Positions 1-6,195 of a stretch of 12,756 nt of DNA are shown piece after piece. The position numbers and the translations under genes are program-made. The stretch is taken from assembly GCA_023419875.1 (NCBI GenBank), contig JAEZXM010000021.1, positions 1 through 12,756 of the forward strand, given 5' to 3'. The stretch is from Pseudomonadota bacterium (GTDB taxonomy: Bacteria; Myxococcota; Myxococcia; Myxococcales; Anaeromyxobacteraceae). Under the pieces are notes generated by a model. The model made no database searches. It had not been told where the DNA came from and saw nothing but the letters and a program-made list of their open reading frames with translations. The stretch's first letter is position 1; every line of letters begins with the position of its first letter.

Positions 1-60
<60 letters not shown>

Positions 61-77
61 GGGCGGCACGCCCCCTT

Positions 78-1487
78 CTACGGGTAGAGCTTCTTGAGGA
101 TCTCCGGATCCTCCTCGCCGTCCGCGAGCATCGAGTGGCAGGTCTCGCAGTCCTGCGAGATCGTCTTCCCCGACGGCGTGGCGTGCGTCTCGTCGTGGCA
201 CCGGAAGCACCCGGTCGTCTCCTCGTGGCCGAGCAGGCTCGGGTAGGTGCCCCAGCCGATGTTCATCTGCGGCCAGACGTTGTACCCCCAGGACTCCGCG
301 AGCACGCGCGCGGCGGCGAGCACCTGGTCCCTCTTCGCCGCCCAGACCTCCGGGTGCTGCTTCTCGTAGAACCCGGCGAGCGCGTCCCGGATCCCGGCCT
401 CGGCCGCGGCGCGGTCCGCATACTTCGCGGTGATCGCCGCCATCGCCTCGCGCCGGACGAACGGGAGGCTCCGGTCGATCCGGCCCTCGGCGAGCGCGGT
501 GTCCACCTCGTGCGTCGCGGTCCGGTACTGGTGCGTCGGCCGGTTGTGGCAGTCCACGCAGTCCATGGTCCGCCACGCGAGCTTCGAGGGGTCCACCGGC
601 GCGGCCTTCTCGTCGGGCGGCAGGTCGTACCGCTCGACCTCGCCCCCGGGCCGCGTGACCTCGACCGTGTGCACGGTCTCGCGCTTGGGATCGGCCAGGT
701 AGCGGATGGAGACGCCGGGCGAGACATGCCAGTGGATCCCGTGCCCCGCGTCGCCTCCGCCCACGTGCATGAGGAGCACGGTCTTCTTCGGCGTGCTCTT
801 CTCGTCCTCGGCGAAGCGGGTGAGGACCCGCAGCCGGTCGCCGACGAACTTCGTCGGCCAGTGGCACTGCTCGCAGGTGTCGCGCGAGGGGCGCAGGTTC
901 TCGACCGGCGTGGGGATGGGGCGCGGGTAGAGATCGAAGGTGACCGAGACCACCTGCCACGCGCCGGAGAGCTTCGACTTCACGAACCAGCTCGCCCCGG
1001 GCCCGATGTGGCACTGGACGCAGGCCACCCGCGCGTGCGGCGAGCGCGTGTAGGCCGTGTACTCGGGGTCCATCACCTCGTGGCACGAGCCGCAGAACTC
1101 GGACCGGTCCATGACCTCGGCGCCCTTCCAGCCCGCGGCGGCGAGGATGAGGACGTTCGCAGCGGTGAGGGCCGCGAAGAGGATCACGCGCGAGCGGGTC
1201 CTCGGCTCGTTGAGATCGAAGACGGGCAGCGGCGACGGCCCTTCGCGGCGCTGCCGCCGGCGCTCGCGCCAGATCCCGATCGGGATGAGGAGGAGCCCGA
1301 TCAGGAAGATCGCCGGCAGGACGAGGTAGGCGAGGATGCCGAGGTACGGCGACTCCTCGAGCCCGACCATTGCCAGGACGAAGAAGAGGACGATCAGGAA
1401 CCCGCTCGCGGTGGTGAGCATGGCCCCCGCGAGGCCGAGCTTGGTCTGGACGAGGCGCTGGAAGAAGTCTCGCATAGGGGCCGGCAT
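78..1487 (-). CDS. NapC/NirT-type six-heme membrane cytochrome c
   Basis: Predicted 469-residue inner-membrane multiheme c-type cytochrome, likely passing electrons from the quinol pool to periplasmic carriers. Six CXXCH heme sites are visible, with first cysteines at residues 132, 156, 205, 310, 427 and 447. Three hydrophobic segments (about 20-43, 48-73 and 100-120) precede them. The third resembles the single NapC/NrfH anchor, so the first two form an extra N-terminal hairpin. A GIHWH stretch (about 250-254) supplies possible distal heme ligands. Three membrane segments plus a long multiheme domain recall Geobacter ImcH, which from memory has seven hemes, so orthology is unproven. I chose ATG at 1487 because GGGAG lies 4 nt upstream on this strand. 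A second in-frame ATG lies at 1475. The open frame continues upstream to 1721, but that part is Arg/Gly-rich shadow of glnD. Divergent from glnD. Confidence 0.9.
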   Translation of the reverse strand: MPAPMRDFFQRLVQTKLGLAGAMLTTASGFLIVLFFVLAMVGLEESPYLGILAYLVLPAIFLIGLLLIPIGIWRERRRQRREGPSPLPVFDLNEPRTRSRVILFAALTAANVLILAAAGWKGAEVMDRSEFCGSCHEVMDPEYTAYTRSPHARVACVQCHIGPGASWFVKSKLSGAWQVVSVTFDLYPRPIPTPVENLRPSRDTCEQCHWPTKFVGDRLRVLTRFAEDEKSTPKKTVLLMHVGGGDAGHGIHWHVSPGVSIRYLADPKRETVHTVEVTRPGGEVERYDLPPDEKAAPVDPSKLAWRTMDCVDCHNRPTHQYRTATHEVDTALAEGRIDRSLPFVRREAMAAITAKYADRAAAEAGIRDALAGFYEKQHPEVWAAKRDQVLAAARVLAESWGYNVWPQMNIGWGTYPSLLGHEETTGCFRCHDETHATPSGKTISQDCETCHSMLADGEEDPEILKKLYP

Positions 1488-1504
1488 TATACTCCCGGAA
1501 CCCG
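1486..1504. promoter_or_regulatory. Compact divergent promoter region with two-way -10 elements
   Basis: The 17 bp between the cytochrome start (1487, minus) and the glnD start (1505, plus) include the only AT-rich patch nearby. It reads TATAAT on the minus strand (1491 to 1486), a perfect sigma-70 -10 hexamer, and TATACT on the plus strand (1488-1493), a 5 of 6 match. No convincing -35 hexamer is visible for either direction. Any -35 element would lie inside the opposite coding sequence. Function is inferred from position and sequence only. Confidence 0.45.
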
Positions 1505-4285
1505 ATGCCACCCGACGCCCTGACCAGCCTCCCCGCGTACCCCGCCTTCGAGTTCGAGACCCGCGTCCAGGAGCTACCGCCCCTGACCGGCGATCCCAGG
1601 GCGGACTTCCTGGCCGGCCGGCGGTTCGTCGAGGAGGTGCACCGGGCCGGCGGGAGCGGGCATACGGTCGTGCGCCTCCAGAGCGCCGCCACCGATCGGA
1701 TCGTCGACCAGCTCTGGGCACGCGCCGTGGCGGAGGCGGAGCGGACGCACGCGCCGAGCTCGGTCTCGCTCATCGCCATCGGCGGCTACGGCCGTCGCGA
1801 CCTCGCACCGTACAGCGACCTCGATCTGCTCGTCCTGCACGCCGACGGGAAGCCCGATCCCTTCGTGAAGCTCGCGGCGGAGCGGCTCGTGTACGCGCTG
1901 TGGGATCTCAAGCTCGAGGTCGGGTACTCGGTCCGCGACCTCGCCACCTGCGACCGGCTCGCCTCGGAGGACCACACCGCCCGGACCGCGCTCCTCGACC
2001 TCCGCTGGCTCGCCGGCGATCGCGATCTGTTTCGCGCCCTGGAGCGCGCCGAGCTGCACGGACTCTCCGCTGCCAAGGTCGAGAAGTTCCTCGCCGACAA
2101 GCTCGACGAGATGCGCGAGCGCCGCGAGCGGTTCGGCGACTCGCTCTACCTGCTCGAGCCCAACCTCAAGGAGTCGGAGGGCGGCCTGCGCGACCTCCAG
2201 TCGGCGCTCTGGCTCGCCCGGGTCCGGTTCAAGGTGGCCGGAATCACCGAGCTCCTCTCGCGCGCCCTCCTCCCCGAACGCGAGATCCGGGAGATGCGCC
2301 GCGCCCGCGACTTCCTCTGGCGCGTCCGGAACGAGATGCACTACATCGCCGGCCGCAAGTGGGACCAGCTCACCTTCGACGTCCAGCCGCAGGTGGCGGC
2401 GGGCATGGGCTACACCGACCGGCCCGGATCGTCGGCCGTCGAGGAGTTCATGCGCCACTACTACCTGGCCGCGAAGACGGTGATCGTGGCGTGCGACGCG
2501 ATCGTCGATCGCTGCCTCGAACCGCAGAACGCCACCGGCTGGCGGATGGTGCCGCCGCCGGCCTCGGTGATCGGGGCGGAGCGCCCGGTGACCATCCTCC
2601 AGGGCCAGCCCACCCGCGCCGCGGACCGGTTCCTGCCCGGGGGCGAGCTGAAGGTCTTTCGCGGGCGCCTGACGGTGGTGGACAAGGACGTGCTGCGGCG
2701 CTCGCCGGCGGCGCTCGTCCGCCTCTTCGCCGCCGCGGATCGCGAGGCCCTCGACCTGTACCCGTACGCGCGCGACCTCGCCGCCCAGGTCGCCACCGAG
2801 ATGCCGCCCGAGGCGGCGCAGGACCCGGAGCTGAACCAGGAGCTGCTCACCTGCTTCGTGCGGCCGGGCACGCGCGGCCGCTTCCTCACGCTGATGCACG
2901 AGATCGGGGTGCTCCCGCACGTGCTCCCGGAGTTCGCCCGCGTGACGGCGCGGCGGCAGATCGACCTGTACCACGTGTACACCGTGGACGTGCACACGCT
3001 CTTCGCCGTGCGCCGTCTCTTCGCGCTCCGCTGCGGCGACGTCTCGGAGCCGCTCCTGGGCGACCTGATGCGCTCCCAGGAGCGGCCGCTGGCGCTCTAC
3101 CTGGGCACGCTCTTCCACGACATCGGCAAGGGGAGCGGCCGGGATCACTCCGAGTACGGCGCGGAGATCGCGGTCCAGGCCTGCCCGCGCCTGGGCGTGG
3201 ATCCCGCCGACGCGGCCGACATCGAGTGGCTCGTCGCCAAGCACCTGCGCATGTCGCACATCGCCCAGCGGCGCGATCTCTCGGATCCCGACCTCATCCA
3301 CGCCTTCGCCGAGGAGGTCGGCACGCTCGACCGGCTCGAGAAGCTGTACCTCCTGACCTACGCGGACATCGCAACCGTCGGACCGCGCACCTGGACGGAG
3401 TGGAAGGGGCGCCTCCTCCAGGAGCTGTACGAGAAGACCCGCGAGGCGCTGACGCGGGGCGAGCGGCGGCCGGAGCCGGGGACCGCCGAGACCGAGGGCC
3501 GGCAGCGGATGGCCGCGGCGCTCGTCACCGGCCCGCACTACACGCCGCCGGAGGCGCGGACGACGTTCCTCCAGGCCATGCCCGCGCGCTACTTCGTCAC
3601 CGCCTCGCCAGCCGACGCTCCTCGGCACCTGAGGCTGCTCGAGCTCGGCAAGAGCCGGCCGCTGGCGTCGCTGGTGCGGCACCACGAGCGGCTCGGCCTC
3701 TCGGAGGTCACGATCACCGCTCGCGACCGGCCGGGCCTCCTCGCCACGATGGCCGGGGTCTTCGCCGCGCACCGGATCGACATCCACCACGCCGAGGTCT
3801 TCTCGACGCCGGACGACCCGGCGCTCGGCTGGCTCGCCGGGCGGGCGCTCGATCTCTTCCAGCTCCGGGGGCCGGAGGGGTCCGTGCTCCCGGCGCGCCG
3901 CTGGCGGGCGGCCCGCCGCGACCTCGCCCGCGTCCTCTCCGGAGAGGAGCCGCTCGACGGCCTGATGGCCCGGCGCCTGCGGGCCTCCTCCCTGCCCGCC
4001 AAGCCGCTCCCCGGCGTCCCCACGCGCGTCGTGATCGACAACCACAGCTCGCGCACCCACAGCGTCGTGGACGTGTTCACCGCCGATCGCGTGGGCCTCC
4101 TGCACACGCTCTCTCGCACGTTCTTCGAGCTCGGCCTCTCGGTGGACATCGCGCGGATCGCGACGGAGGGCCACCGTGCGGCCGACGCGTTCTACGTCCG
4201 CACCGCGACCGGAGGGCGGGTCGCTCCCGAGGATGCTCCCCGGATCACCGCGGCGATCGAGGCGGCGCTCGCTCGACCGGAGTGA
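1505..4285 (+). CDS. glnD: Bifunctional PII uridylyltransferase/uridylyl-removing enzyme GlnD
   Basis: GlnD senses glutamine and uridylylates or deuridylylates the PII proteins, controlling nitrogen assimilation. The 926-residue product has the full family architecture and is slightly longer than the E. coli enzyme (about 890). The nucleotidyltransferase motif GGYGRRDLAPYSDLDLL is at 93-109, with D105 and D107 as metal ligands. The HD phosphohydrolase domain, which removes UMP, carries LFHDIGKG at 536-543 (H538, D539), followed by KHLRMSHIAQRRD. Two C-terminal ACT domains for glutamine sensing begin near residues 733 (VTITARDRPGLLATM) and 842 (VVIDNHSSR, then DRVGLLHTL). All catalytic motifs look intact. 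The start is ATG at 1505. Shine-Dalgarno signal is weak (GGAAC, 5-9 nt upstream), and a plus-strand TATACT 11 nt upstream suggests a very short leader. No PII or amtB gene is in the window, so glnD stands apart from its regulon. Confidence 0.95.
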   Translation: MPPDALTSLPAYPAFEFETRVQELPPLTGDPRADFLAGRRFVEEVHRAGGSGHTVVRLQSAATDRIVDQLWARAVAEAERTHAPSSVSLIAIGGYGRRDLAPYSDLDLLVLHADGKPDPFVKLAAERLVYALWDLKLEVGYSVRDLATCDRLASEDHTARTALLDLRWLAGDRDLFRALERAELHGLSAAKVEKFLADKLDEMRERRERFGDSLYLLEPNLKESEGGLRDLQSALWLARVRFKVAGITELLSRALLPEREIREMRRARDFLWRVRNEMHYIAGRKWDQLTFDVQPQVAAGMGYTDRPGSSAVEEFMRHYYLAAKTVIVACDAIVDRCLEPQNATGWRMVPPPASVIGAERPVTILQGQPTRAADRFLPGGELKVFRGRLTVVDKDVLRRSPAALVRLFAAADREALDLYPYARDLAAQVATEMPPEAAQDPELNQELLTCFVRPGTRGRFLTLMHEIGVLPHVLPEFARVTARRQIDLYHVYTVDVHTLFAVRRLFALRCGDVSEPLLGDLMRSQERPLALYLGTLFHDIGKGSGRDHSEYGAEIAVQACPRLGVDPADAADIEWLVAKHLRMSHIAQRRDLSDPDLIHAFAEEVGTLDRLEKLYLLTYADIATVGPRTWTEWKGRLLQELYEKTREALTRGERRPEPGTAETEGRQRMAAALVTGPHYTPPEARTTFLQAMPARYFVTASPADAPRHLRLLELGKSRPLASLVRHHERLGLSEVTITARDRPGLLATMAGVFAAHRIDIHHAEVFSTPDDPALGWLAGRALDLFQLRGPEGSVLPARRWRAARRDLARVLSGEEPLDGLMARRLRASSLPAKPLPGVPTRVVIDNHSSRTHSVVDVFTADRVGLLHTLSRTFFELGLSVDIARIATEGHRAADAFYVRTATGGRVAPEDAPRITAAIEAALARPE

Positions 4286-4335
4286 TCGCCCGCCTCCCGC
4301 ACGCAGGTCCGACCGGGGCACGCGCGCCGATCCTT

Positions 4336-4351
4336 CCGCCGGCCCCGGCGG
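4336..4351 (+). terminator. Short GC hairpin downstream of glnD
   Basis: CCGCCG (4336-4341) and CGGCGG (4346-4351) form a 6-bp stem with a GCCC loop, about 50 bp after the glnD stop. No T tract follows, so intrinsic termination is doubtful. In such GC-rich sequence a stem this short may be chance. Confidence 0.25.
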
Positions 4352-4405
4352 TGAGCTGCCGATCCCCGGCGGGACGCTCGGAAATGCTCCGGGATGGCGC
4401 GCCCT

Positions 4406-4429
4406 TGTCCACCCAGCCGGCCGTGGACA
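4406..4429. promoter_or_regulatory. Dyad-symmetric candidate operator upstream of ATP-grasp gene
   Basis: TGTCCAC (4406-4412) and GTGGACA (4423-4429) are perfect inverted 7-bp arms separated by 10 bp, ending 45 bp before the GTG start of the ATP-grasp gene. The geometry fits a dimeric helix-turn-helix regulator or a hairpin. No clear promoter hexamers are seen in the surrounding 4286-4474 gap, which otherwise holds only the short hairpin at 4336-4351 and the ribosome binding site. No regulator gene lies nearby to identify a binding protein. Confidence 0.35.
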
Positions 4430-4454
4430 CCATGTTCCACGGGCGCTCGGGGTA

Positions 4455-4470
4455 GGGGAAGGGGAGCAGG
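4455..4470 (+). promoter_or_regulatory. Ribosome binding site that fixes the ATP-grasp start
   Basis: Purine-rich GGGGAA (4455-4460) and GGGGAG (4461-4466) lie just upstream of GTG at 4475. The second has 8-nt spacing. This favours the GTG over the in-frame ATG at 4394, whose added 27 residues are Arg/Gly/Pro-rich and unlike the family's N-terminus. Confidence 0.65.
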
Positions 4471-4474
4471 CTGC

Positions 4475-5425
4475 GTGACGAAGGGCATCATCCGTATCGG
4501 GGTCGTGACGGCGTACCCCGAGATCGACTGGCACAGCCGCCGCCTCCTCGAGGCGTGCAGCCGCCGCTGCTCGGCGGTGGCTCTCGATCCCGGCACCTTC
4601 GGAGCGTTCCTCGGTGCAGACGGGCTCGACCCGTCCGCGGGTGGACGTCCGCTGTGGGTGGATGCGCTCGTCCTCGCCCGAGGGCTCGGCACGAGCGGGG
4701 ACCCCGACGTGCAGTTCGAGCTCTACCGGATCGTGGAGGAGCACGGAACGCCGGTCGTGAACCGCCTCGGCCCGCTCCTCGCCGCACAGGACAAGTTCCG
4801 CACCTCGTGGCTCCTTCGGCGCGCGGGTGTGCCCACGCCCGCGGCGGCCGTGGCCCAGACCTGCGAGGACGCCGAGGCGGCCCTCGAGGCGCTGGGCTCC
4901 GCAGTCGCGAAACCGATCGCCGGCTCGCTGGGCGAGGGGGTCGAGAGGATCACGGCGGACCCGGCGGGCCGCGCCGCGGTGCGCGAGAAGGTCACGCGCG
5001 ATCACGGGGTCTACTTGCAATCCTACGTCCCTCATGCGGGCCGCGACCTCCGGGTGTTCGTCGTGGGGGGGAAGGTACGCGCCGCCATCGAGCGGATCGC
5101 GCCTGCGGGGGAGTGGCGGACCAACGTGAACATGGGCGGGCGGGCGTGCCCGTGGCCGTGCACCGCGGAGGTAGAGGCGGTCGCGATCGCGGCGGCGGCC
5201 GCGGTCGGCCTGGACTACGCCGGGGTGGACCTCGTGCTGGGGCCCGCCGGGCCGGCGGTGATCGAAGTGAACGGGAATCCGAGCTGGCAGGGCATCCAGG
5301 AGGCCACCGGCCTCGACATGGCAGAGGTCATCGCCGACCACGTGCTCGGCCGGGCCCTGCGCCGCCGGCGGACCAGCGACCACATTGTGCGTGAACGGGA
5401 ACGTACGGGGGCAACACATGGCTGA
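4475..5425 (+). CDS. RimK-family ATP-grasp amino-acid ligase
   Basis: A 316-residue ATP-grasp ligase. RimK relatives join glutamate (or a similar amino acid) to a carboxylate on a protein C-terminus, peptide or cofactor, using ATP. The pre-ATP-grasp fold starts at about 5-15 (IRIGVVTAYPE). QDKFRTSWLLRRAGVPTP (105-122) is the typical entry to the ATP-binding region. K107 and K146 (AKPIAGSLGEGV) are likely nucleotide contacts. DLRVFVVGGKVRAAIERI (191-208) and NVNMGGRA (217-224) match the RimK core. D252, E264 and N266 (GVDLVL, then VIEVNGNPSW) are the expected metal ligands, so the enzyme looks active. The start is GTG at 4475. Its stop overlaps the next gene, a KGG-repeat protein, by 8 bp, implying coupled translation. 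Candidate subgroups include RimK, LysX and MptN-like ligases; no lysine-biosynthesis or methanopterin genes are nearby to decide. Substrate unknown. Confidence 0.85.
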   Translation: MTKGIIRIGVVTAYPEIDWHSRRLLEACSRRCSAVALDPGTFGAFLGADGLDPSAGGRPLWVDALVLARGLGTSGDPDVQFELYRIVEEHGTPVVNRLGPLLAAQDKFRTSWLLRRAGVPTPAAAVAQTCEDAEAALEALGSAVAKPIAGSLGEGVERITADPAGRAAVREKVTRDHGVYLQSYVPHAGRDLRVFVVGGKVRAAIERIAPAGEWRTNVNMGGRACPWPCTAEVEAVAIAAAAAVGLDYAGVDLVLGPAGPAVIEVNGNPSWQGIQEATGLDMAEVIADHVLGRALRRRRTSDHIVRERERTGATHG

Positions 5426-5807
5426 GGAGAAGAAGGGCGGCAACAAGGGGGCGATGACGGTCTCGGAGGCCGGTCGCAAGGGGGGCGTCCGCGTACGGGA
5501 GACCCGTGGGCGGAAGTTCTACGAGGAGATCGGCAAGAAGGGCGGCGAGACCGTCAAGGCCGAGCGCGGGCGGAAGTTCTACGAGGAGATCGGCAAGAAG
5601 GGCGGTGACACCGTCAAGGCCGAGCGCGGCCCGCGCTTCTACGAGGAGATCGGCAAGAAGGGGGGCGAGACGATCAAGGCCGAGCGCGGCACCCCCTTCT
5701 ACGAGGAGATCGGCCGCAAGGGCGGTCACAAGGTCCGGGAGCTCATCGAGAAGGGCAAGGCCGAGGGAGGAGAGGAAGCCCAGGCCGAGGACGGCGGCAA
5801 GCGGTAA
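5418..5807 (+). CDS. KGG-repeat (GsiB/Em-like) hydrophilic stress protein, five KGG motifs
   Basis: A 129-residue, Lys/Glu/Gly/Arg-rich protein with no Cys, signal peptide or membrane segment. KGG occurs exactly every 20 residues (21, 41, 61, 81, 101). Each internal unit has the form KGG(E/D)T(V/I)KAERG..FYEEIG(K/R). This matches the KGG/stress-induced repeat family, which includes Bacillus GsiB and plant group-1 LEA (Em) proteins. These are thought to be disordered and to protect against water loss or other stress. The head reads MTVSEAGRKGG and the last unit ends RELIEKGK, then an acidic tail. ATG at 5418 lies inside the end of the ATP-grasp gene (8-bp overlap), with GGGGGC 6 nt upstream, so this start is preferred over an upstream in-frame ATG at 5385. 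Regulation is probably shared with the ligase. Confidence 0.85.
   Translation: MAEEKKGGNKGAMTVSEAGRKGGVRVRETRGRKFYEEIGKKGGETVKAERGRKFYEEIGKKGGDTVKAERGPRFYEEIGKKGGETIKAERGTPFYEEIGRKGGHKVRELIEKGKAEGGEEAQAEDGGKR
5521..5700 (+). repeat. Three 60-bp in-frame tandem repeats within the KGG gene
   Basis: Units 5521-5580, 5581-5640 and 5641-5700 each begin ACGAGGAGATCGGCAAGAAG and encode one 20-residue KGG unit. Partly matching half-units flank them (5461-5520 and 5701-5760). By eye, units 1 and 2 differ at 7 of 60 bases, 2 and 3 at 8, and 1 and 3 at 10. The changes cluster at the base pairs encoding the variable two residues before FYEE. The array is a likely site of unit gain and loss by recombination or slippage. 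Confidence 0.9.
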
Positions 5808-5864
5808 GGCCGCCCGGGGATCGGCCCGGCGGGTGAGCGGGCCGCGATCAGGGGAGGGGGGAGC

Positions 5865-6065
5865 ATGGCGGACAACGAGCAGAAGGATGGAGCCACGCGG
5901 CGGGAGCCGGAGGACGGGCGCCGGGGCATGACGGTCTCCGAGGCGGGCCGCAAGGGCGGCATCGCCGTCCGGGACGAGCGCGGCCACGCGTTCTACGAGG
6001 AGATCGGGAAGAAGGGCGGCCAGAAGGTGCGCGAGCTCATCCAGCGGGGGAAGAGCAGGACCTGA
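5865..6065 (+). CDS. Short KGG-repeat stress protein, two KGG motifs
   Basis: A 66-residue basic hydrophilic protein, paralogous to the gene 57 bp upstream. It has the same head (MTVSEAGRKGG, 22-32), one FYEEIGKKGG unit (KGG at 30 and 50) and the same exit (KVRELIQRGK). It lacks exactly the three extra 20-residue units of its neighbour. It therefore resembles the bacterial YciG/KGG family in its minimal form. The N-terminal 21 residues are unique and charged. Two purine-rich tracts (GGGGAG at 5851-5856, 8 nt before the start, and GGGGAG overlapping 5858-5863) support ATG at 5865. It is likely co-transcribed with the ATP-grasp and larger KGG genes. A strong hairpin lies 14 bp after the stop. 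A role in desiccation or general stress is inferred from the family. Confidence 0.82.
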   Translation: MADNEQKDGATRREPEDGRRGMTVSEAGRKGGIAVRDERGHAFYEEIGKKGGQKVRELIQRGKSRT

Positions 6066-6079
6066 TCTCCGCGCGTGGA

Positions 6080-6124
6080 ACGAGGGCGGGCCCGCCTCCG
6101 GTCGTGGGGCGGGCCCGCGCTCGT
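6080..6124 (+). terminator. Strong 17-bp hairpin ending the ATP-grasp/KGG unit
   Basis: Arms 6080-6096 and 6108-6124 pair at 16 of 17 positions around an 11-nt loop. Each arm itself contains the palindrome GCGGGCCCGC. It begins 14 bp after the second KGG stop. There is no T tract, so it could act with Rho, protect the mRNA 3' end, or act as a transcription barrier. Confidence 0.55.
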
Positions 6125-6140
6125 GCGCGCCACCGAACGC

Positions 6141-6164
6141 GCGAACGATGCGCCGTTCGCTTTG
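6141..6164 (+). terminator. GCGAACG/CGTTCGC hairpin followed by TTT
   Basis: Perfect 7-bp arms (6141-6147 and 6154-6160) enclose the loop ATGCGC, and TTTG follows directly. It may be an intrinsic terminator backing up the preceding large hairpin. Because it sits 36 bp before yciO, it could instead be an operator at the yciO promoter. Confidence 0.4.
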
Positions 6165-6189
6165 TGGACGGGCGGAAAGCTGCTAGATC
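6162..6189 (+). promoter_or_regulatory. Candidate yciO promoter with leaderless geometry
   Basis: TTGTGG (6162-6167) and TAGATC (6184-6189), 16 bp apart, give a weak -35/-10 pair ending 6 bp before the yciO ATG. Transcription would begin at or next to the start codon, fitting the absence of a properly spaced Shine-Dalgarno sequence (the only purine run, GGAAAG, is 16 nt away). Match quality is modest. Confidence 0.35.
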
Positions 6190-6195
6190 GGCGCC

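Noticed and set aside
1488..1721. N-terminal extension of the cytochrome up to an upstream start
   Set aside because: The added residues are Arg/Gly/Ser-rich without membrane or heme features and overlap glnD; a good ribosome site supports 1487.
1336..4455. Plus-strand frame of about 1040 codons overlapping glnD in another frame
   Set aside because: Arg/Pro/Ala/Gly-rich nonsense translation; the glnD frame carries every catalytic motif.
1574..5479. Very long minus-strand open frame (about 1300 codons) opposite glnD, the ATP-grasp gene and the first KGG gene
   Set aside because: It lies opposite three well-recognised genes, has Arg/Gly/Ala/His-rich sequence with no domain, and such antisense frames are expected where third positions are nearly all G or C.
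5521..5700. Direct repeats as a possible CRISPR array
   Set aside because: Units are contiguous, in frame and encode protein, without unique spacers.
5418..5807. Calling the KGG protein a graspetide (ester/amide-crosslinked peptide) precursor
   Set aside because: The repeat matches the KGG/Em/GsiB family, there is no recognisable leader and core, and the ligase has ordinary RimK motifs. Kept only as one hypothesis in the findings.
5328..5987. Minus-strand frame with leucine-rich repeats (LLADLLVE...LGLDG) that resembles a solenoid protein
   Set aside because: It is the antisense translation of the 60-bp KGG repeats; periodicity comes from the real gene on the other strand.
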